NCBI RefSeq assembly: GCF_003286075.1
Contig: NZ_QLUV01000004.1
Span: 213,308 to 277,307 of the forward strand
Reading direction: 5' to 3'
DNA length: 64,000 nt
From: Paracoccus endophyticus
GTDB lineage: Bacteria > Pseudomonadota > Alphaproteobacteria > Rhodobacterales > Rhodobacteraceae
The notes under the pieces are model-generated. The model had not been told where the DNA came from. It did not search any database and was given only the letters and a program-made list of their open reading frames with translations. Shown in pieces: positions 35,921 to 47,281 of the stretch. The stretch's first letter is position 1. The number at the start of each line of letters is the position of its first letter. The translations under genes and the position numbers were made by a program.

Positions 35921-36412
35921 ATGGCCGTGGATCTGGTCCGCGCGACCAAGTATTTCCTGCTTTGGGACTTCATCAAGGGCTTCGGCCTGGGCATGAAGTA
36001 CTTCTTCGCGCCCAAGGCCACCATCAACTATCCCCACGAACGGGGGCCGCTGTCGCCCCGGTTCCGGGGCGAGCACGCCCTGCGCCGCTATCCCAACGGC
36101 GAAGAACGCTGCATCGCCTGCAAGCTGTGCGAGGCGATCTGCCCCGCGCAGGCGATCACCATCGACGCCGAGCCGCGCGAGGACGGCAGCCGCCGCACCA
36201 CGCGCTATGACCTCGACATGACGAAATGCATCTATTGCGGTTTCTGCCAGGAGGCCTGCCCGGTCGACGCCATCGTCGAGGGGCCCAACCTGGAGTTTGC
36301 CACCGAGACGCGCGAGGAGTTGCTTTATGACAAGCAGAAGCTGCTTGAGAACGGCGACCGCTGGGAGGCCGTCCTTGCCCAGAACATCGCAGCCGACGCG
36401 CCGTACCGATGA
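35921..36412 (+). CDS. nuoI: NADH-quinone oxidoreductase subunit I
   Basis: TYKY subunit (Nqo9) with two 4Fe-4S clusters (N6a, N6b) relaying electrons to N2. It has 163 residues, the same as the Paracoccus protein as I recall it. Ligand motifs are [12 protein letters not shown] and [12 protein letters not shown]. It starts one base after the 58-residue gene and ends in an ATGA overlap. Confidence 0.97.
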   Translation: MAVDLVRATKYFLLWDFIKGFGLGMKYFFAPKATINYPHERGPLSPRFRGEHALRRYPNGEERCIACKLCEAICPAQAITIDAEPREDGSRRTTRYDLDMTKCIYCGFCQEACPVDAIVEGPNLEFATETREELLYDKQKLLENGDRWEAVLAQNIAADAPYR

Positions 36413-36809
36413 GTGACGGTTTCACCAAGTTGTTCGCGCAGATGGTCGCCTCGGGGCGCGAGATGGCGCGTGCCTTCAACCCGGCGCTGGAAAAATGGGA
36501 CCCGCGCGCGTTGGAGAAGATGATCCCCACCATGTCGTCCGACATGATGGAGATGTGGTTCGGCCGCACCTTCAACCGCGAGGGGCTGGACGCCAAGACC
36601 CGCCTGCTGCTGACGATCGGCGCGCTGACCGTGCAGGGCGCGCTGGCCGAGCCGCAGCTGCGCCTTGCCGTGCGCCACGCCCGTCAGGCCGGCGCCACGC
36701 AGCGCGAGATCGCCGAGACGATCTGGCAGATGAGCATGTTCGGCGGCCTGCCTGCCATGCAGAAGGCGCTGGAACTGGCCCAGTCCGTCTTTGCCGAGGA
36801 GGACGACGC

Positions 36810-36813
<4 letters not shown>
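36409..36813 (+). CDS. Carboxymuconolactone decarboxylase-like (AhpD-fold) protein in the nuo operon
   Basis: A 134-residue all-helical protein resembling the CMD family, with [40 protein letters not shown] and [11 protein letters not shown]. The AhpD redox motif (Glu-x2-Cys-x3-His) is not present and the protein has no cysteine, so a peroxidase-type role is unlikely. It overlaps nuoI and nuoJ by ATGA junctions on both sides, hence tightly coupled. Its role is unknown; a binding or assembly function is inference. Confidence 0.78.
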
Positions 36814-37764
<951 letters not shown>

Positions 37765-37770
37765 CCGGGC

Positions 37771-40047
37771 ATGGAAACGTTCATCCTGTTTGCGCCGCTG
37801 ATCGCCTCGATCATCGCCGGCTTCGGCTGGCCCGCCTTCGGCGAACGGGCGGCGCAGATCCTGACCACGGGCGTGCTGTTCGTCGCCTGCCTGCTGTCCT
37901 GGATCGTGTTCCTGAACTTCGACGGCGTGCCGCGGCACATTCCCGTCATGGACTGGATCGTCAGCGGCGATTTCGCCGTGGACTGGTCCATCCGCATCGA
38001 CCGGCTGACCGCGATCATGCTGATCGTCGTGACCACCGTGTCGGCGCTCGTGCATCTCTACTCGATGGGCTACATGGCCCACGACGACAACTGGGCCGAG
38101 GACGAAGCCTACAAGGCCCGGTTCTTCGCCTATCTGTCGTTCTTCACCTTCACCATGCTGATGCTGGTGACGGCGGACAACCTGCTGCAGATGTTCTTCG
38201 GGTGGGAGGGCGTGGGCCTCGCCTCCTATCTGCTGATCGGGTTCTATTACCGCAAGCCCAGCGCCAACGCCGCCGCGATGAAGGCGTTCATCGTGAACCG
38301 CGTGGGCGACTTCGGCTTTCTGCTGGGCATCTTTGCGCTGTACTGGATGACCGGGTCGCTGCGTTTCGACGAGATCTTCGCGCAGGTGCCGCAACTGGCG
38401 CAGACCGACCTGCAGTTCCTGTGGCGCGACTGGAACGCGGCCAACCTGATCGGGGTGCTGCTGTTCATCGGGGCGATGGGCAAGTCGGCCCAGCTTGGCC
38501 TGCACACCTGGCTGCCTGACGCGATGGAGGGCCCGACCCCGGTCAGCGCCCTGATCCACGCCGCGACCATGGTGACGGCGGGCGTGTTCCTGGTGTGCCG
38601 CATGTCGCCGCTTTACGAATTCGCGCCCGACGCCAAGCAGTTCATCGTGATCATCGGCGCCTCGACCGCGTTCTTTGCGGCCACCGTCGGGCTGGTCCAG
38701 AACGACATCAAGCGCGTCATCGCCTATTCGACCTGTTCGCAGCTGGGCTACATGTTCGTGGCGGCGGGGGTCGGCGTCTATTCGGTGGCGATGTTCCACC
38801 TGTTCACGCACGCCTTCTTCAAGGCGATGCTGTTTCTGGGCGCGGGCTCGGTCATCCACGCGATGCACCATGAACAGGACCTGCGGAACTATGGCGGGCT
38901 GCGCAAGAAGATCCCCTATACGTTCTGGGCGATGCTGATCGGGACGTTGGCGATCACCGGCGTCGGCATCCCGCTGACGACCATCGGCTTTGCCGGCTTC
39001 CTGTCCAAGGACGCGGTGATCGAAAGCGCCTATGCCTCCGGGTCGGGCTATGCCTTCTGGCTGCTGGTGATCGCGGCCTGCTTCACCAGCTTCTATTCCT
39101 GGCGGCTGATGTTCCTGACCTTCTGGGGCGCGCCGCGCCCGCAGAAGGTCTGGGACCCCGAGGTCAAGGCCGAGGAGGAGGTGCAGCCGGTCCACGGCCA
39201 TGCCCACGGGCATGACGATCACGGCCACCACGACCCGATGCACGCGCACGACCACGCGCATGAAAGTCCGCCGGTGATGCTGGTGCCGCTGGGCGGGCTG
39301 GCCCTTGGCGCGGTGTTCGCGGGGATGATCTGGTACGCGCCCTTCTTCGGCGACCATGACCGCGTGACGCAGTTCTTCCACATGCCGCATGTCGCCGCGG
39401 GCGCGGAACACGGCAGCGCGGACCCCGCGGACCATGTCGCGGCCCCGGCGGAGACGGCGGCCCCCGATGCAGGCGCGGCCGGTCATGGCGTGGCCGAGGC
39501 CACCGCCGACGCGGGCGATCCGGCGACGGGCGAAGGTGCGGGGGCGGCCGCGGCCGATCATGCGGCGGGCGGCGTGACCGCCGCGGTTCCGGCCCCGGTC
39601 GGCGGCGCGATCTACATGCATCCCGACAATCACGTCATGGACGAGGCACACCACGCGCCTGTGTGGGTGAAGGTCTCGCCCTTCATCGCGATGCTGATCG
39701 GGCTTGGGCTGGCCTGGGTGATGTACATCCGCGCACCCTGGGTCCCGGCGCGCCTGGCTGCGACCCAGCACCCGCTGTATCGCTTTCTGCTGAACAAATG
39801 GTATTTCGACGAGCTTTACGACTGGGTCTTCGTCCGCCCGGCGCGCTGGCTTGGTCGGGCGCTGTGGAAGGGCGGGGACGGGCAGACCATCGACGGGGCC
39901 ATCAACGGCGTCGCCATGGGCCTGATCCCGCGGCTGACGCGCTTTGCCGGGCGGGTCCAGTCCGGCTATCTGTTCCACTATGCGTTCGGGATGGTGCTGG
40001 GCCTTGTCGGAATTCTGATCTGGGTGATGATGCGGGGCACGCTGTAA
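37771..40047 (+). CDS. nuoL: NADH-quinone oxidoreductase subunit L with His-rich and Ala-rich loops
   Basis: Distal antiporter-like proton-pump subunit (Nqo12/ND5). It has 758 residues, against roughly 700 in P. denitrificans. Family core motifs are intact ([48 protein letters not shown]). The extra length lies in loops. Around residues 475-497 a segment has 11 histidines in 23 positions with Asp and Gly. Around 540-610 an Ala/Gly/Asp-rich low-complexity stretch occurs. The last spans and lateral helix follow ([20 protein letters not shown]). Confidence 0.95.
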   Translation: METFILFAPLIASIIAGFGWPAFGERAAQILTTGVLFVACLLSWIVFLNFDGVPRHIPVMDWIVSGDFAVDWSIRIDRLTAIMLIVVTTVSALVHLYSMGYMAHDDNWAEDEAYKARFFAYLSFFTFTMLMLVTADNLLQMFFGWEGVGLASYLLIGFYYRKPSANAAAMKAFIVNRVGDFGFLLGIFALYWMTGSLRFDEIFAQVPQLAQTDLQFLWRDWNAANLIGVLLFIGAMGKSAQLGLHTWLPDAMEGPTPVSALIHAATMVTAGVFLVCRMSPLYEFAPDAKQFIVIIGASTAFFAATVGLVQNDIKRVIAYSTCSQLGYMFVAAGVGVYSVAMFHLFTHAFFKAMLFLGAGSVIHAMHHEQDLRNYGGLRKKIPYTFWAMLIGTLAITGVGIPLTTIGFAGFLSKDAVIESAYASGSGYAFWLLVIAACFTSFYSWRLMFLTFWGAPRPQKVWDPEVKAEEEVQPVHGHAHGHDDHGHHDPMHAHDHAHESPPVMLVPLGGLALGAVFAGMIWYAPFFGDHDRVTQFFHMPHVAAGAEHGSADPADHVAAPAETAAPDAGAAGHGVAEATADAGDPATGEGAGAAAADHAAGGVTAAVPAPVGGAIYMHPDNHVMDEAHHAPVWVKVSPFIAMLIGLGLAWVMYIRAPWVPARLAATQHPLYRFLLNKWYFDELYDWVFVRPARWLGRALWKGGDGQTIDGAINGVAMGLIPRLTRFAGRVQSGYLFHYAFGMVLGLVGILIWVMMRGTL

Positions 40048-40048
40048 G

Positions 40049-41602
40049 ATGACCACCTATCCGCTGCTCTCCATCATCACGTTCCTGCCGATCGTGGCGG
40101 CGCTGATCATGGCGCTGTTCCTGCGGGGCGAGGACGAGGCCGCCGCCCGCAACGCCAAGTGGCTGGCGCTGGTCGCCACCACCGCGACCTTTGCGATCTC
40201 GTGCGTGGTGCTGGCCGGGTTCGACCCGCAGAACACCGCGTTCCAGTTCGTCGAGGACCAGCCCTGGATCATGGGCCTGCGCTACAAGCTGGGGGTGGAC
40301 GGGATCTCGATCCTGTTCGTGATGCTGACGACCTTCCTGATGCCGCTGGTGATCCTGTCCACATGGGACGTGACGTCCCGCGTCAAGGACTACATGATCG
40401 CCTTTCTGGTGCTGGAAGGGCTGATGATCGGCGTCTTCGTGGCGCTGGACCTGATGCTGTTCTATCTGTTCTTCGAGGCCGGGCTGATCCCGATGTTCCT
40501 GATCATCGGGATCTGGGGCGGCAAGGACCGCATCTATGCGGCGTTCAAGTTCTTCCTGTACACGTTCCTCGGCTCGGTCCTGATGCTGGTGGCGATGATC
40601 GCCATGTTCCGCATCGCGGGCACCACCGACATTCCGACGCTGCTGGCCTTCGACTTCCCGACCGATCCGGTGCGGGTGTTCGGCTGGACGTTGCTGGGCG
40701 GCACGCAGATGCTGCTGTTCCTGGCGTTCCTTGCGTCCTTTGCGGTCAAGCTGCCGATGTGGCCGGTCCACACCTGGCTGCCCGACGCGCACGTCCAGGC
40801 GCCGACCGCGGCGTCGGTCCTGCTGGCGGCGGTGCTGCTCAAGATGGGGGGCTATGGCTTCCTGCGCTTCAGCCTGCCGATGTTCCCCGAGGCGGCGGCC
40901 ATCGCGCAGCCTGCGATGTTCTGGCTGTCGGCCATCGCCATCGTCTACACCAGCCTGGTCGCGCTGGCGCAGTCCGACATGAAGAAGCTGATCGCCTATT
41001 CGTCGGTCGCCCACATGGGCTATGTCACGCTGGGGATCTTTGCCGCGAACCAGCCCGGCGTTGACGGGGCGATCTTCCAGATGCTGTCGCACGGCTTCAT
41101 CTCGGGGGCGCTGTTCCTGCTGGTGGGCGTGATCTATGACCGCATGCACACGCGCGAGATCGACGCCTATGGCGGGCTGGTCAACCGCATGCCGGTCTAT
41201 GCGCTGGTGTTCCTGTTCTTCACCATGGCCAACGTCGGCCTGCCGGGCACCTCGGGGTTCGTGGGCGAGTTCCTGACGCTGCTGGGCACGTTCCGCGCGA
41301 ACACCTGGGTCGCGGTCGTCGCCACCTCGGGCGTGATCCTGTCGGCGGGCTATGCGCTGTGGCTGTATCGCCGGGTGACGCTGGGCGATCTGGTCAAGTC
41401 CAGCCTTGCCGCGATCACCGACATGACGCCCCGCGAACGCTGGATCTTTGTCCCGCTGATCGCCATGACGATCCTGCTGGGCGTCTATCCGCGCGCCGTC
41501 ACCGATGTCACCGGCCCGGCCGTCGCCGCGCTGCTGTACGATTACAACGCCAGCCTGCCCGCCGCGCCTGCCGACGCCGCGCAGCTTGCGGCCAGCCACT
41601 GA
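40049..41602 (+). CDS. nuoM: NADH-quinone oxidoreductase subunit M
   Basis: Antiporter-like proton-pump subunit (Nqo13/ND4), 517 residues and about 14 spans. Key blocks seen: [20 protein letters not shown] with the conserved glutamate, [20 protein letters not shown] with the lysine, and [19 protein letters not shown]. It starts one base after the nuoL stop. Confidence 0.97.
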   Translation: MTTYPLLSIITFLPIVAALIMALFLRGEDEAAARNAKWLALVATTATFAISCVVLAGFDPQNTAFQFVEDQPWIMGLRYKLGVDGISILFVMLTTFLMPLVILSTWDVTSRVKDYMIAFLVLEGLMIGVFVALDLMLFYLFFEAGLIPMFLIIGIWGGKDRIYAAFKFFLYTFLGSVLMLVAMIAMFRIAGTTDIPTLLAFDFPTDPVRVFGWTLLGGTQMLLFLAFLASFAVKLPMWPVHTWLPDAHVQAPTAASVLLAAVLLKMGGYGFLRFSLPMFPEAAAIAQPAMFWLSAIAIVYTSLVALAQSDMKKLIAYSSVAHMGYVTLGIFAANQPGVDGAIFQMLSHGFISGALFLLVGVIYDRMHTREIDAYGGLVNRMPVYALVFLFFTMANVGLPGTSGFVGEFLTLLGTFRANTWVAVVATSGVILSAGYALWLYRRVTLGDLVKSSLAAITDMTPRERWIFVPLIAMTILLGVYPRAVTDVTGPAVAALLYDYNASLPAAPADAAQLAASH

Positions 41603-41612
41603 AGGGGCGCGC

Positions 41613-43121
41613 ATGACTTCGCTCGATCTGATCACCATCCTGCCCGAGGCGGCGCTGGCCCTTTATGCCATCGTGGCGCTGCTGCTGGGTGCCTATCTGG
41701 GCAAGGACCGGCTGGCGCGGGCCATGCTGTGGCTCAGCGTGCTGGCCATGCTGGTTGCGGCATTCGCCGTGGGCTGGATGGACCGTCCCGATCACACCGC
41801 GTTCTTCGGCATGTTCATCGACGATGCCTTCGCGCGCTTTTCCAAGGTCGTGATCCTGGTGTCGGCCGCCGCCGTCCTGGCGATGAGCGTCGATTACCTG
41901 GACCGCACGCGCCTGCTGCGGTTCGAACTGCCGATCCTGGTCATTCTGGCGGTCATCGGCATGATGGTCATGGTGTCGGCGGGCGACCTGCTGACGCTGT
42001 ACATGGGGCTCGAGTTGCAGTCCCTGGCGCTTTACGTCGTGGCCGCGCTGCGCCGCGACAGCACCCGCTCGTCCGAGGCCGGGCTGAAGTACTTCGTCCT
42101 CGGCTCGCTCAGCTCGGGGATGCTGCTGTATGGCGCCTCGCTGATCTACGGCTTTGCCGGCACCACGAACCTGGCCGGGGTGATGGCCGTGGTGGGGCAG
42201 GGCGCCCTGCCGGTCGGGCTGCTGTTCGGGCTGGTGTTCCTGCTGGTCGGCCTGGCCTTCAAGATTTCGGCCGTGCCCTTCCACATGTGGACGCCGGACG
42301 TCTACGAAGGCTCGCCCACCCCCGTCACCGCGTTCTTCGCCACCGCCCCCAAGGTTGCGGCCATGGCGCTGATCGCGCGGCTGATGTGGGGGGCCTTCGG
42401 CCATGTGCCGGACGACTGGACGCAGATCGTCGCGGCCATGGCGCTGATGTCGATGTTCCTGGGCTCGATCGCGGGCATCGGACAGCGCGACATCAAGCGC
42501 CTGATGGCCTATTCCTCGATCGCGCACATGGGCTTTGCGCTGGTGGGGCTGGCCGCAGGAACTGCCCTCGGGGTCCAGGCGATGCTGCTCTACATGGCGA
42601 TCTATGCCGTGATGAATGTGGGCACATTCGCCTTCATCTTGTCCATGGAACGCGACGGCCGCCCGGTCACCGCGCTTGAGGATCTGCATCTGCTTGCCCG
42701 GTCCGAGCCGTTGAAGGCGCTGGCGATGATGATCCTGCTGTTCAGCCTGGCCGGGGTGCCGCCGATGCTGGGCTTTTTCGCAAAGTTCGGCGTGCTGACC
42801 GCAGCCGTGCAGGCGGGCCTGGGCTGGCTGGCCGCGCTGGGGGTCATCGCCTCGGTCATCGGGGCCTATTACTACCTGAAGATGGTCTACTTCATGTACT
42901 TCGGCGCGGACCGGGACGCCGCCGTCACCCTGAGGATGGCGCCGGCCCAGGGGGTGGCGCTTGTCGTCTCTGCCGGGATCATGGTGATCGGCGCCATCTC
43001 GATGCTGGGCGTGGATCGCGCCGCCGGTCGCGCGGCCGAGGCGCTGGTCGCCCCCGCCGCGGCGGCCACCCTGTCCGCCCCCGCCGCGCCGGTGGTCGTC
43101 GCCACGCCGCCCGCGGACTGA
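41613..43121 (+). CDS. nuoN: NADH-quinone oxidoreductase subunit N
   Basis: Third antiporter-like pump subunit (Nqo14/ND2), 502 residues. Contains [40 protein letters not shown] and [17 protein letters not shown]. The ATG at 41613 has GGGGCG upstream and gives the usual N-terminus. An Ala/Pro-rich C-terminal tail follows the last span. It is the last complex I gene; birA follows after 7 bp. Confidence 0.97.
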   Translation: MTSLDLITILPEAALALYAIVALLLGAYLGKDRLARAMLWLSVLAMLVAAFAVGWMDRPDHTAFFGMFIDDAFARFSKVVILVSAAAVLAMSVDYLDRTRLLRFELPILVILAVIGMMVMVSAGDLLTLYMGLELQSLALYVVAALRRDSTRSSEAGLKYFVLGSLSSGMLLYGASLIYGFAGTTNLAGVMAVVGQGALPVGLLFGLVFLLVGLAFKISAVPFHMWTPDVYEGSPTPVTAFFATAPKVAAMALIARLMWGAFGHVPDDWTQIVAAMALMSMFLGSIAGIGQRDIKRLMAYSSIAHMGFALVGLAAGTALGVQAMLLYMAIYAVMNVGTFAFILSMERDGRPVTALEDLHLLARSEPLKALAMMILLFSLAGVPPMLGFFAKFGVLTAAVQAGLGWLAALGVIASVIGAYYYLKMVYFMYFGADRDAAVTLRMAPAQGVALVVSAGIMVIGAISMLGVDRAAGRAAEALVAPAAAATLSAPAAPVVVATPPAD

Positions 43122-43128
43122 GGCGCGG

Positions 43129-43893
43129 TTGGCGGAACCCTGGCCCGACGGCGTTGCGCGCCATGTCCTGGCGCGCACCGACAGCACCAACGCCGAGGCG
43201 CTGCGCATGGCGGGGGCCCTCATCGGCCCGGCCTGGATCATGGCGCGCGCCCAGACCGCCGGGCGTGGCCGCCGCGGCCGCGCGTGGCAGATGCCGCCGG
43301 GCAATTTTGCCGCGACCCTGCTGATGCGGCCGCCGGGCGATCCGGCGCGCGCGGCGCTGCTCAGCTTTGTCGCGGCACTGGCGCTTTTCGACGCGCTGAC
43401 GCTGGTCTGCGGGCCCGCGGCGCGGCTGGCGATCAAATGGCCCAATGACGTGCTGCTGAACGGCGGCAAGGTTGCGGGCATCCTGCTGGAAAGCACCGGA
43501 TCGGCCGGGGGCATCGAGGCGCTGGCCGTCGGCATCGGCGTCAACCTGGCCGCGGCGCCGGACGCCGCGCTGCTGGAACCCGACGCCGTGCCGCCCGTGT
43601 CGGTGCTGGGCGAGACCGGCCATGCGGTCAGCCCGGACGAGCTCCTGGACCTGCTGGCGCCCTCGTTTGCCCGCTGGCAGGCGCAACTGGTGACCTGGGG
43701 CTTTGCGCCCCTGCGCACTGCCTGGACGGCGCGGGCCGCCCGGCTGGGGCAGACGATCACCGCGCGGACCGGCGCAACCAGCCAGACCGGCCGGTTCGAG
43801 GGGATCGACGAGGACGGCGCCCTGGTCCTGACCACGGCCGCAGGCCGGCAGGCGATCCCTGCCGGCGACATCCACTTCCCGACCGGGGGCTGA
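43129..43893 (+). CDS. birA: Biotin-[acetyl-CoA-carboxylase] ligase
   Basis: Attaches biotin to carboxylase carrier domains through biotinyl-AMP. It has 254 residues and no N-terminal helix-turn-helix, so it is the catalytic form rather than a repressor. Motifs: ARAQTAGRGRRGRAW and IKWPNDVLLNGGKVAGILLE. Start is a TTG; no in-frame ATG occurs early enough. Its position after nuoN is the same as in Paracoccus denitrificans, where birA closes the nqo cluster. Confidence 0.93.
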   Translation: MAEPWPDGVARHVLARTDSTNAEALRMAGALIGPAWIMARAQTAGRGRRGRAWQMPPGNFAATLLMRPPGDPARAALLSFVAALALFDALTLVCGPAARLAIKWPNDVLLNGGKVAGILLESTGSAGGIEALAVGIGVNLAAAPDAALLEPDAVPPVSVLGETGHAVSPDELLDLLAPSFARWQAQLVTWGFAPLRTAWTARAARLGQTITARTGATSQTGRFEGIDEDGALVLTTAAGRQAIPAGDIHFPTGG

Positions 43894-43896
43894 CCC

Positions 43897-44676
43897 ATGC
43901 TGCTGTGCATCGACACCGGCAACACCAACACCGTGTTCTCGATCTGGGACGGGACGCAGTTCCTGTGCACCTGGCGCATCTCGACCGACCATCGGCGCAC
44001 AGCGGACGAATACTTCGTCTGGCTGCGGTCGCTGATGGGCCTGCACCGGCTCGACGTGGCGATCGACGCCTGCATCATCAGCTCGACCGTGCCGCGGGTC
44101 GTGTTCAACCTGCGCGTTCTGTGCAACCGCTATTTCGACACGCGCCCCCTTGTCGTGGGCCGGCCCGACTGCCGCTTGCCCGTGGCCCCGCGCGTCGATC
44201 CGGGGGCGGTGGTCGGCCCTGACCGGATCGTGAACACATGGGCGGCTTTCGTCCGCTATGGCCCCGACCTGACGGTCGTGGACTTCGGCACCGCGACGAC
44301 ATTCGACGTGGTGGACGTGGACGGGGCGTATGTGGGGGGCGTCATCGCGCCGGGGGTGAACCTGTCGCTCGAGGCGCTGCACATGGGCGCGGCCAGCCTG
44401 CCCCACGTCGACATCACCCGCCCGGCGCAGGTGATCGGCACGAATACGGTTGCATGTATCCAGTCCGGCGTGTTCTGGGGCTATGTCGGACTGGTCCGCG
44501 AGATTTGCGTGCGGATCGCTGCCGAGCGTGGCCGTTCCATGACCATCGTGGCAACCGGCGGGCTGGCGGCGCTGTTCGACCAGACCCAGGACCTGTTCCA
44601 CAGCTGGGACGACGATTTGACGATGCACGGGCTGCGGCTCATCCACGATCACAACAGGGAGATGGGCAATGTCTGA
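43897..44676 (+). CDS. coaX: Type III pantothenate kinase
   Basis: Phosphorylates pantothenate at the first step of coenzyme A synthesis. It has 259 residues. The ASKHA phosphate-binding loop is DTGNTNTVFSIWDG; the second is VDFGTATTFDVVDVDGAYVGG, and GPDRIVNTWAAF is the family block. It starts 3 bp after birA and overlaps the RNase J gene by 8 bp. Confidence 0.95.
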   Translation: MLLCIDTGNTNTVFSIWDGTQFLCTWRISTDHRRTADEYFVWLRSLMGLHRLDVAIDACIISSTVPRVVFNLRVLCNRYFDTRPLVVGRPDCRLPVAPRVDPGAVVGPDRIVNTWAAFVRYGPDLTVVDFGTATTFDVVDVDGAYVGGVIAPGVNLSLEALHMGAASLPHVDITRPAQVIGTNTVACIQSGVFWGYVGLVREICVRIAAERGRSMTIVATGGLAALFDQTQDLFHSWDDDLTMHGLRLIHDHNREMGNV

Positions 44677-46342
44677 ACGCCTGATCTATCTGCCGCTGGG
44701 CGGCGCGGGCGAAATCGGCATGAACGCCTATGTCTACGGCTATGGACGGCCGGGCAAGGAACGCCTGATCCTGGTGGATCTGGGCGTGACCTTCGGCGAC
44801 ATGGACAGCGCGCCGGGCATCGACCTGATCATGCCCGACATGCGCTGGCTGGAGGCGAACCGCGACCGGCTGGAGGCGATCTTCATCACCCACGGTCACG
44901 AGGATCACGTGGGCGGCCTGGGGCATCTGTGGGGGCGGCTGAAGGCGCCGATCTACTGCCGCCGCTTCACCGGCGCGCTGGCGCGCATGAAGCTGGAGGA
45001 ATACGGCCAGCCCGTCGACCGGCTGCGGATCGTCGAGCCGCGCCCCGCCGTGGTCGAGGCGGGGCCGTTCCGCGTCCAGTACGTGCCGGTCAGCCATTCC
45101 ATCCCCGAAAGCGCCGCGCTGATCATCGACACACCGGCGGGGCGCATCGTCCATTCCGGCGACTTCAAGCTGGACGGCACCCCGGTCGTGGGCGAGGCCT
45201 TCGACCCGATCCTGTGGCACGACATCGCGGGCGAGGCGCCGATCAAGGTCCTGGCCTGCGATTCGACCAACGTGTTCAGCACCCATCCCGGCCGGTCCGA
45301 GGCGGTGCTGGCCAACCCGCTGCTGGACTTTGTCATGGCGCAAAAGCAGATGGTCGTGGCCACGACATTCGCCAGCAACATCGCCCGGCTGAAGACGCTG
45401 GCCGAGGCGGGCGTCGCGGCGGGCCGCCAAGTCTGCCTGCTGGGCCGCGCGATGCGCAAGATGGTCACCGCCGCGATCGAGACGGGCATCCTGACCAACT
45501 TCCCCAAGGTGATCGGCCCTGAAAAGGCCGCCGAGTTGCCGCGCGACAAGGTCCTGCTGATCGTCACCGGCAGCCAGGGCGAGCGCCGCGCCGCGTCCAT
45601 GCAGCTGTCGATGGGCCGCTATCTGGGCCTGCAGCTGAAAGAGGGCGACAGCTTCCTGTTTTCCAGCCGCACGATCCCCGGCAACGAAACCCCGGTGATC
45701 CGCATCATGAACAACCTCAGCCGGCTGGGCGTGGACGTGTATGACGCCGACGACGGCATGTATCACGTCTCGGGCCATGCGAATCGCCCCGACCTCGAGG
45801 CGGTGCATGACCTGCTCAAGCCTCAGATGCTGATTCCGATGCACGGCGAGCACATGCACCTGCGCGAACACATGATGCTGGGCAAGTCCAAGGGCATGGC
45901 GTCGGCCGTGGTCACGAACGGCATGATGATGGACCTGACCGGTCCGGTCCCGCGGCAGGTCGACGAGATCCCGACAGGGCGGCTCTATCTCGACGGCAAC
46001 ACGCTGATCGGCTCGATGGACGGGGTGGTGCGCGACCGCATCCGCCTGGCACTGAACGGCCATGCGATCGTGTCCATCATCGTGGACGAGGATGACAACC
46101 CGCTGCCCGATGCCTGGGTCGAGACGATGGGCCTGCCCGCGCAGGGCCGCGCCGGCGTGCCGCTGGCCCGCCATGTGGAAAGCGAGCTGGCCGAGTTCCT
46201 GGACCGCGTCGATGCCAGGGTGGTCATGGACGACAAGCGGCTGGACGAGGCGATCCGCAAGATCACCCGTCAGGTCATGATGGAGGAAATCGGCAAGAAG
46301 CCCGAGGTGACGGTCATCGTCAGCCGGCTGGCCGCCGACTGA
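44669..46342 (+). CDS. rnj: Ribonuclease J
   Basis: Metallo-beta-lactamase/beta-CASP nuclease with 5'-3' exo- and endonuclease activity in RNA processing. It has 557 residues. The zinc motif FITHGHEDHVGGL is intact, with VSHSIPESAAL, HSGDFKLDG and the beta-CASP part (VTGSQGERRAASMQL, SRTIPGNE, HVSGHANRPD, PMHGEHMHL) following. A C-terminal domain ends EVTVIVSRLAAD. It starts inside coaX and is the last gene of this run. Confidence 0.95.
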   Translation: MSERLIYLPLGGAGEIGMNAYVYGYGRPGKERLILVDLGVTFGDMDSAPGIDLIMPDMRWLEANRDRLEAIFITHGHEDHVGGLGHLWGRLKAPIYCRRFTGALARMKLEEYGQPVDRLRIVEPRPAVVEAGPFRVQYVPVSHSIPESAALIIDTPAGRIVHSGDFKLDGTPVVGEAFDPILWHDIAGEAPIKVLACDSTNVFSTHPGRSEAVLANPLLDFVMAQKQMVVATTFASNIARLKTLAEAGVAAGRQVCLLGRAMRKMVTAAIETGILTNFPKVIGPEKAAELPRDKVLLIVTGSQGERRAASMQLSMGRYLGLQLKEGDSFLFSSRTIPGNETPVIRIMNNLSRLGVDVYDADDGMYHVSGHANRPDLEAVHDLLKPQMLIPMHGEHMHLREHMMLGKSKGMASAVVTNGMMMDLTGPVPRQVDEIPTGRLYLDGNTLIGSMDGVVRDRIRLALNGHAIVSIIVDEDDNPLPDAWVETMGLPAQGRAGVPLARHVESELAEFLDRVDARVVMDDKRLDEAIRKITRQVMMEEIGKKPEVTVIVSRLAAD

Positions 46343-46349
46343 CAGGGAC

Positions 46350-46386
46350 CGGGCCGAGGCCCGAGACCGTTCACCGGACCGTCCGG
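46350..46386 (+). terminator. Two small hairpins after RNase J, possible terminator
   Basis: CGGGC-CGAG-GCCCG at 46350-46363 and CCGG-ACCGT-CCGG at 46374-46386 follow the RNase J stop by 8 bp. No T-run. Position after the last gene of a long operon makes termination plausible. Confidence 0.3.
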
Positions 46387-46404
46387 CGCGGTGCCTGGCT
46401 TGTG

Positions 46405-46815
46405 TCAGGCGTCGATGGCGCAGGGGCCGCGCCTGGTCGTCACCCGCAGGAAGCGGCGGGTGTTTGCAGCCCTCCTCGCTGTATAGAGGCGCACGAAGAC
46501 CTATCGCGTGGCGCGGTCGATGGCCCCGAACAGATACCGGTGGCGGTCCTTCTCGGCCCTCTGCGGCAGGTCGTTCACGTTGACAGGTCGGTGGCCGGGC
46601 GCGTGGGCCTTGAACGGCTTGTGCGCGGGCCGTGGCGCGACGGGACCCAGCGCACGCAGGCTGCCCAGGCCATGCCGCCGCGGGCGGCGGTCGAGCCCCG
46701 AGCGCGAGACGCTCGGGTTCAGGACCTCTCACATCACGGAACGAAGGTCGTCGAGCGGCAACCACAGGGTCTGGCCCAGCGACACCGCCACGGCGTCCTG
46801 TGCAGGCGAAGATCT
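46405..46815 (-). pseudogene. Remnant of an IS481-family transposase (DDE), two nonsense codons
   Basis: Reading leftward in one frame, the translation follows the IS481 transposase pattern. It runs SPAQDAVAVSLGQTLWLPLDD, then VSRSGLDRRPRRHGLGSLRA, then PAHKPFKAHAPGH, then DRHRYLFGAIDRATR, and finally VFVRLYTARRAANTRRFLR. TGA at 46729-46731 interrupts it where arginine is usual; TAG at 46501-46503 replaces the tryptophan expected after DRATR. The first catalytic Asp (normally in a VDVK-type block) appears as Asn (VNVND). Everything after the FLR segment, including the other catalytic residues, is missing. So the element is dead; no terminal repeats were found. Confidence 0.8.
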
Positions 46816-47089
46816 CTGTGATCGTCCGGGACGGGGCACGCAAGGGCAGGGGGAGGACAAGGCCCATGGCAGGTCATCCCGGCCACTCCGAAAAGAACCT
46901 GACCATTTCGGCAACTAACCAAAGACCGTCATACAGGATATTCACGCTGTAGTTGACGAGTTTGCCGGTACCTACGCCTCTCCCATTGCAGCCAGAGAGA
47001 GCTTCCGGTCACATTTTCAAGGTTTTCGGCATTTGCCTCGGGCGAATGACCGGACGGAGTTCTTTTTAAAAGAGGATCGAGTCTTCACG

Positions 47090-47281
47090 ATGTCTTCTTG
47101 TCCCCCTCGAAAGATTCCCGCTGATTTCGTGCCACACAGCCCCAGAGCAGGCTCTCACCTCACGACCGAGGAATGGAATCTGATCCTGAAGGCCCTGAGT
47201 GCGTATCAGCACAACGACACCTATCGGTCCCTGTACGACAAGCTGGCTCACAGACCGGATAACCTGCGCATCAATCTCTAG
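47090..47281 (+). CDS. Small hypothetical protein, 63 residues
   Basis: MSSCPPRKIPADFV leads into a helical segment TEEWNLILKALSAYQHN and YRSLYDKLAHRPD, which looks like real coding sequence. The frame extends upstream to a TTG at 47033 (82 residues), but the ATG at 47090 with AGAGGA about 12 bases ahead is the better start. No family is known to me. Local GC content is lower than elsewhere, so it may be a recent acquisition. It stands alone between the transposase remnant and the DUF6481 gene. Confidence 0.45.
   Translation: MSSCPPRKIPADFVPHSPRAGSHLTTEEWNLILKALSAYQHNDTYRSLYDKLAHRPDNLRINL

Noticed and set aside
39193..39261. His-rich stretch considered as a short tandem repeat or assembly artefact
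   Set aside because: The repeat units are irregular at DNA level and the frame stays open into conserved NuoL sequence, so it reads as a genuine protein loop.
41508..44126. 872-codon minus-strand frame opposite nuoN/birA/coaX
   Set aside because: Antisense shadow, no domains.
46734..46952. Short frames around the IS481 remnant as separate genes
   Set aside because: No ribosome sites and the homology belongs to the one interrupted transposase frame.
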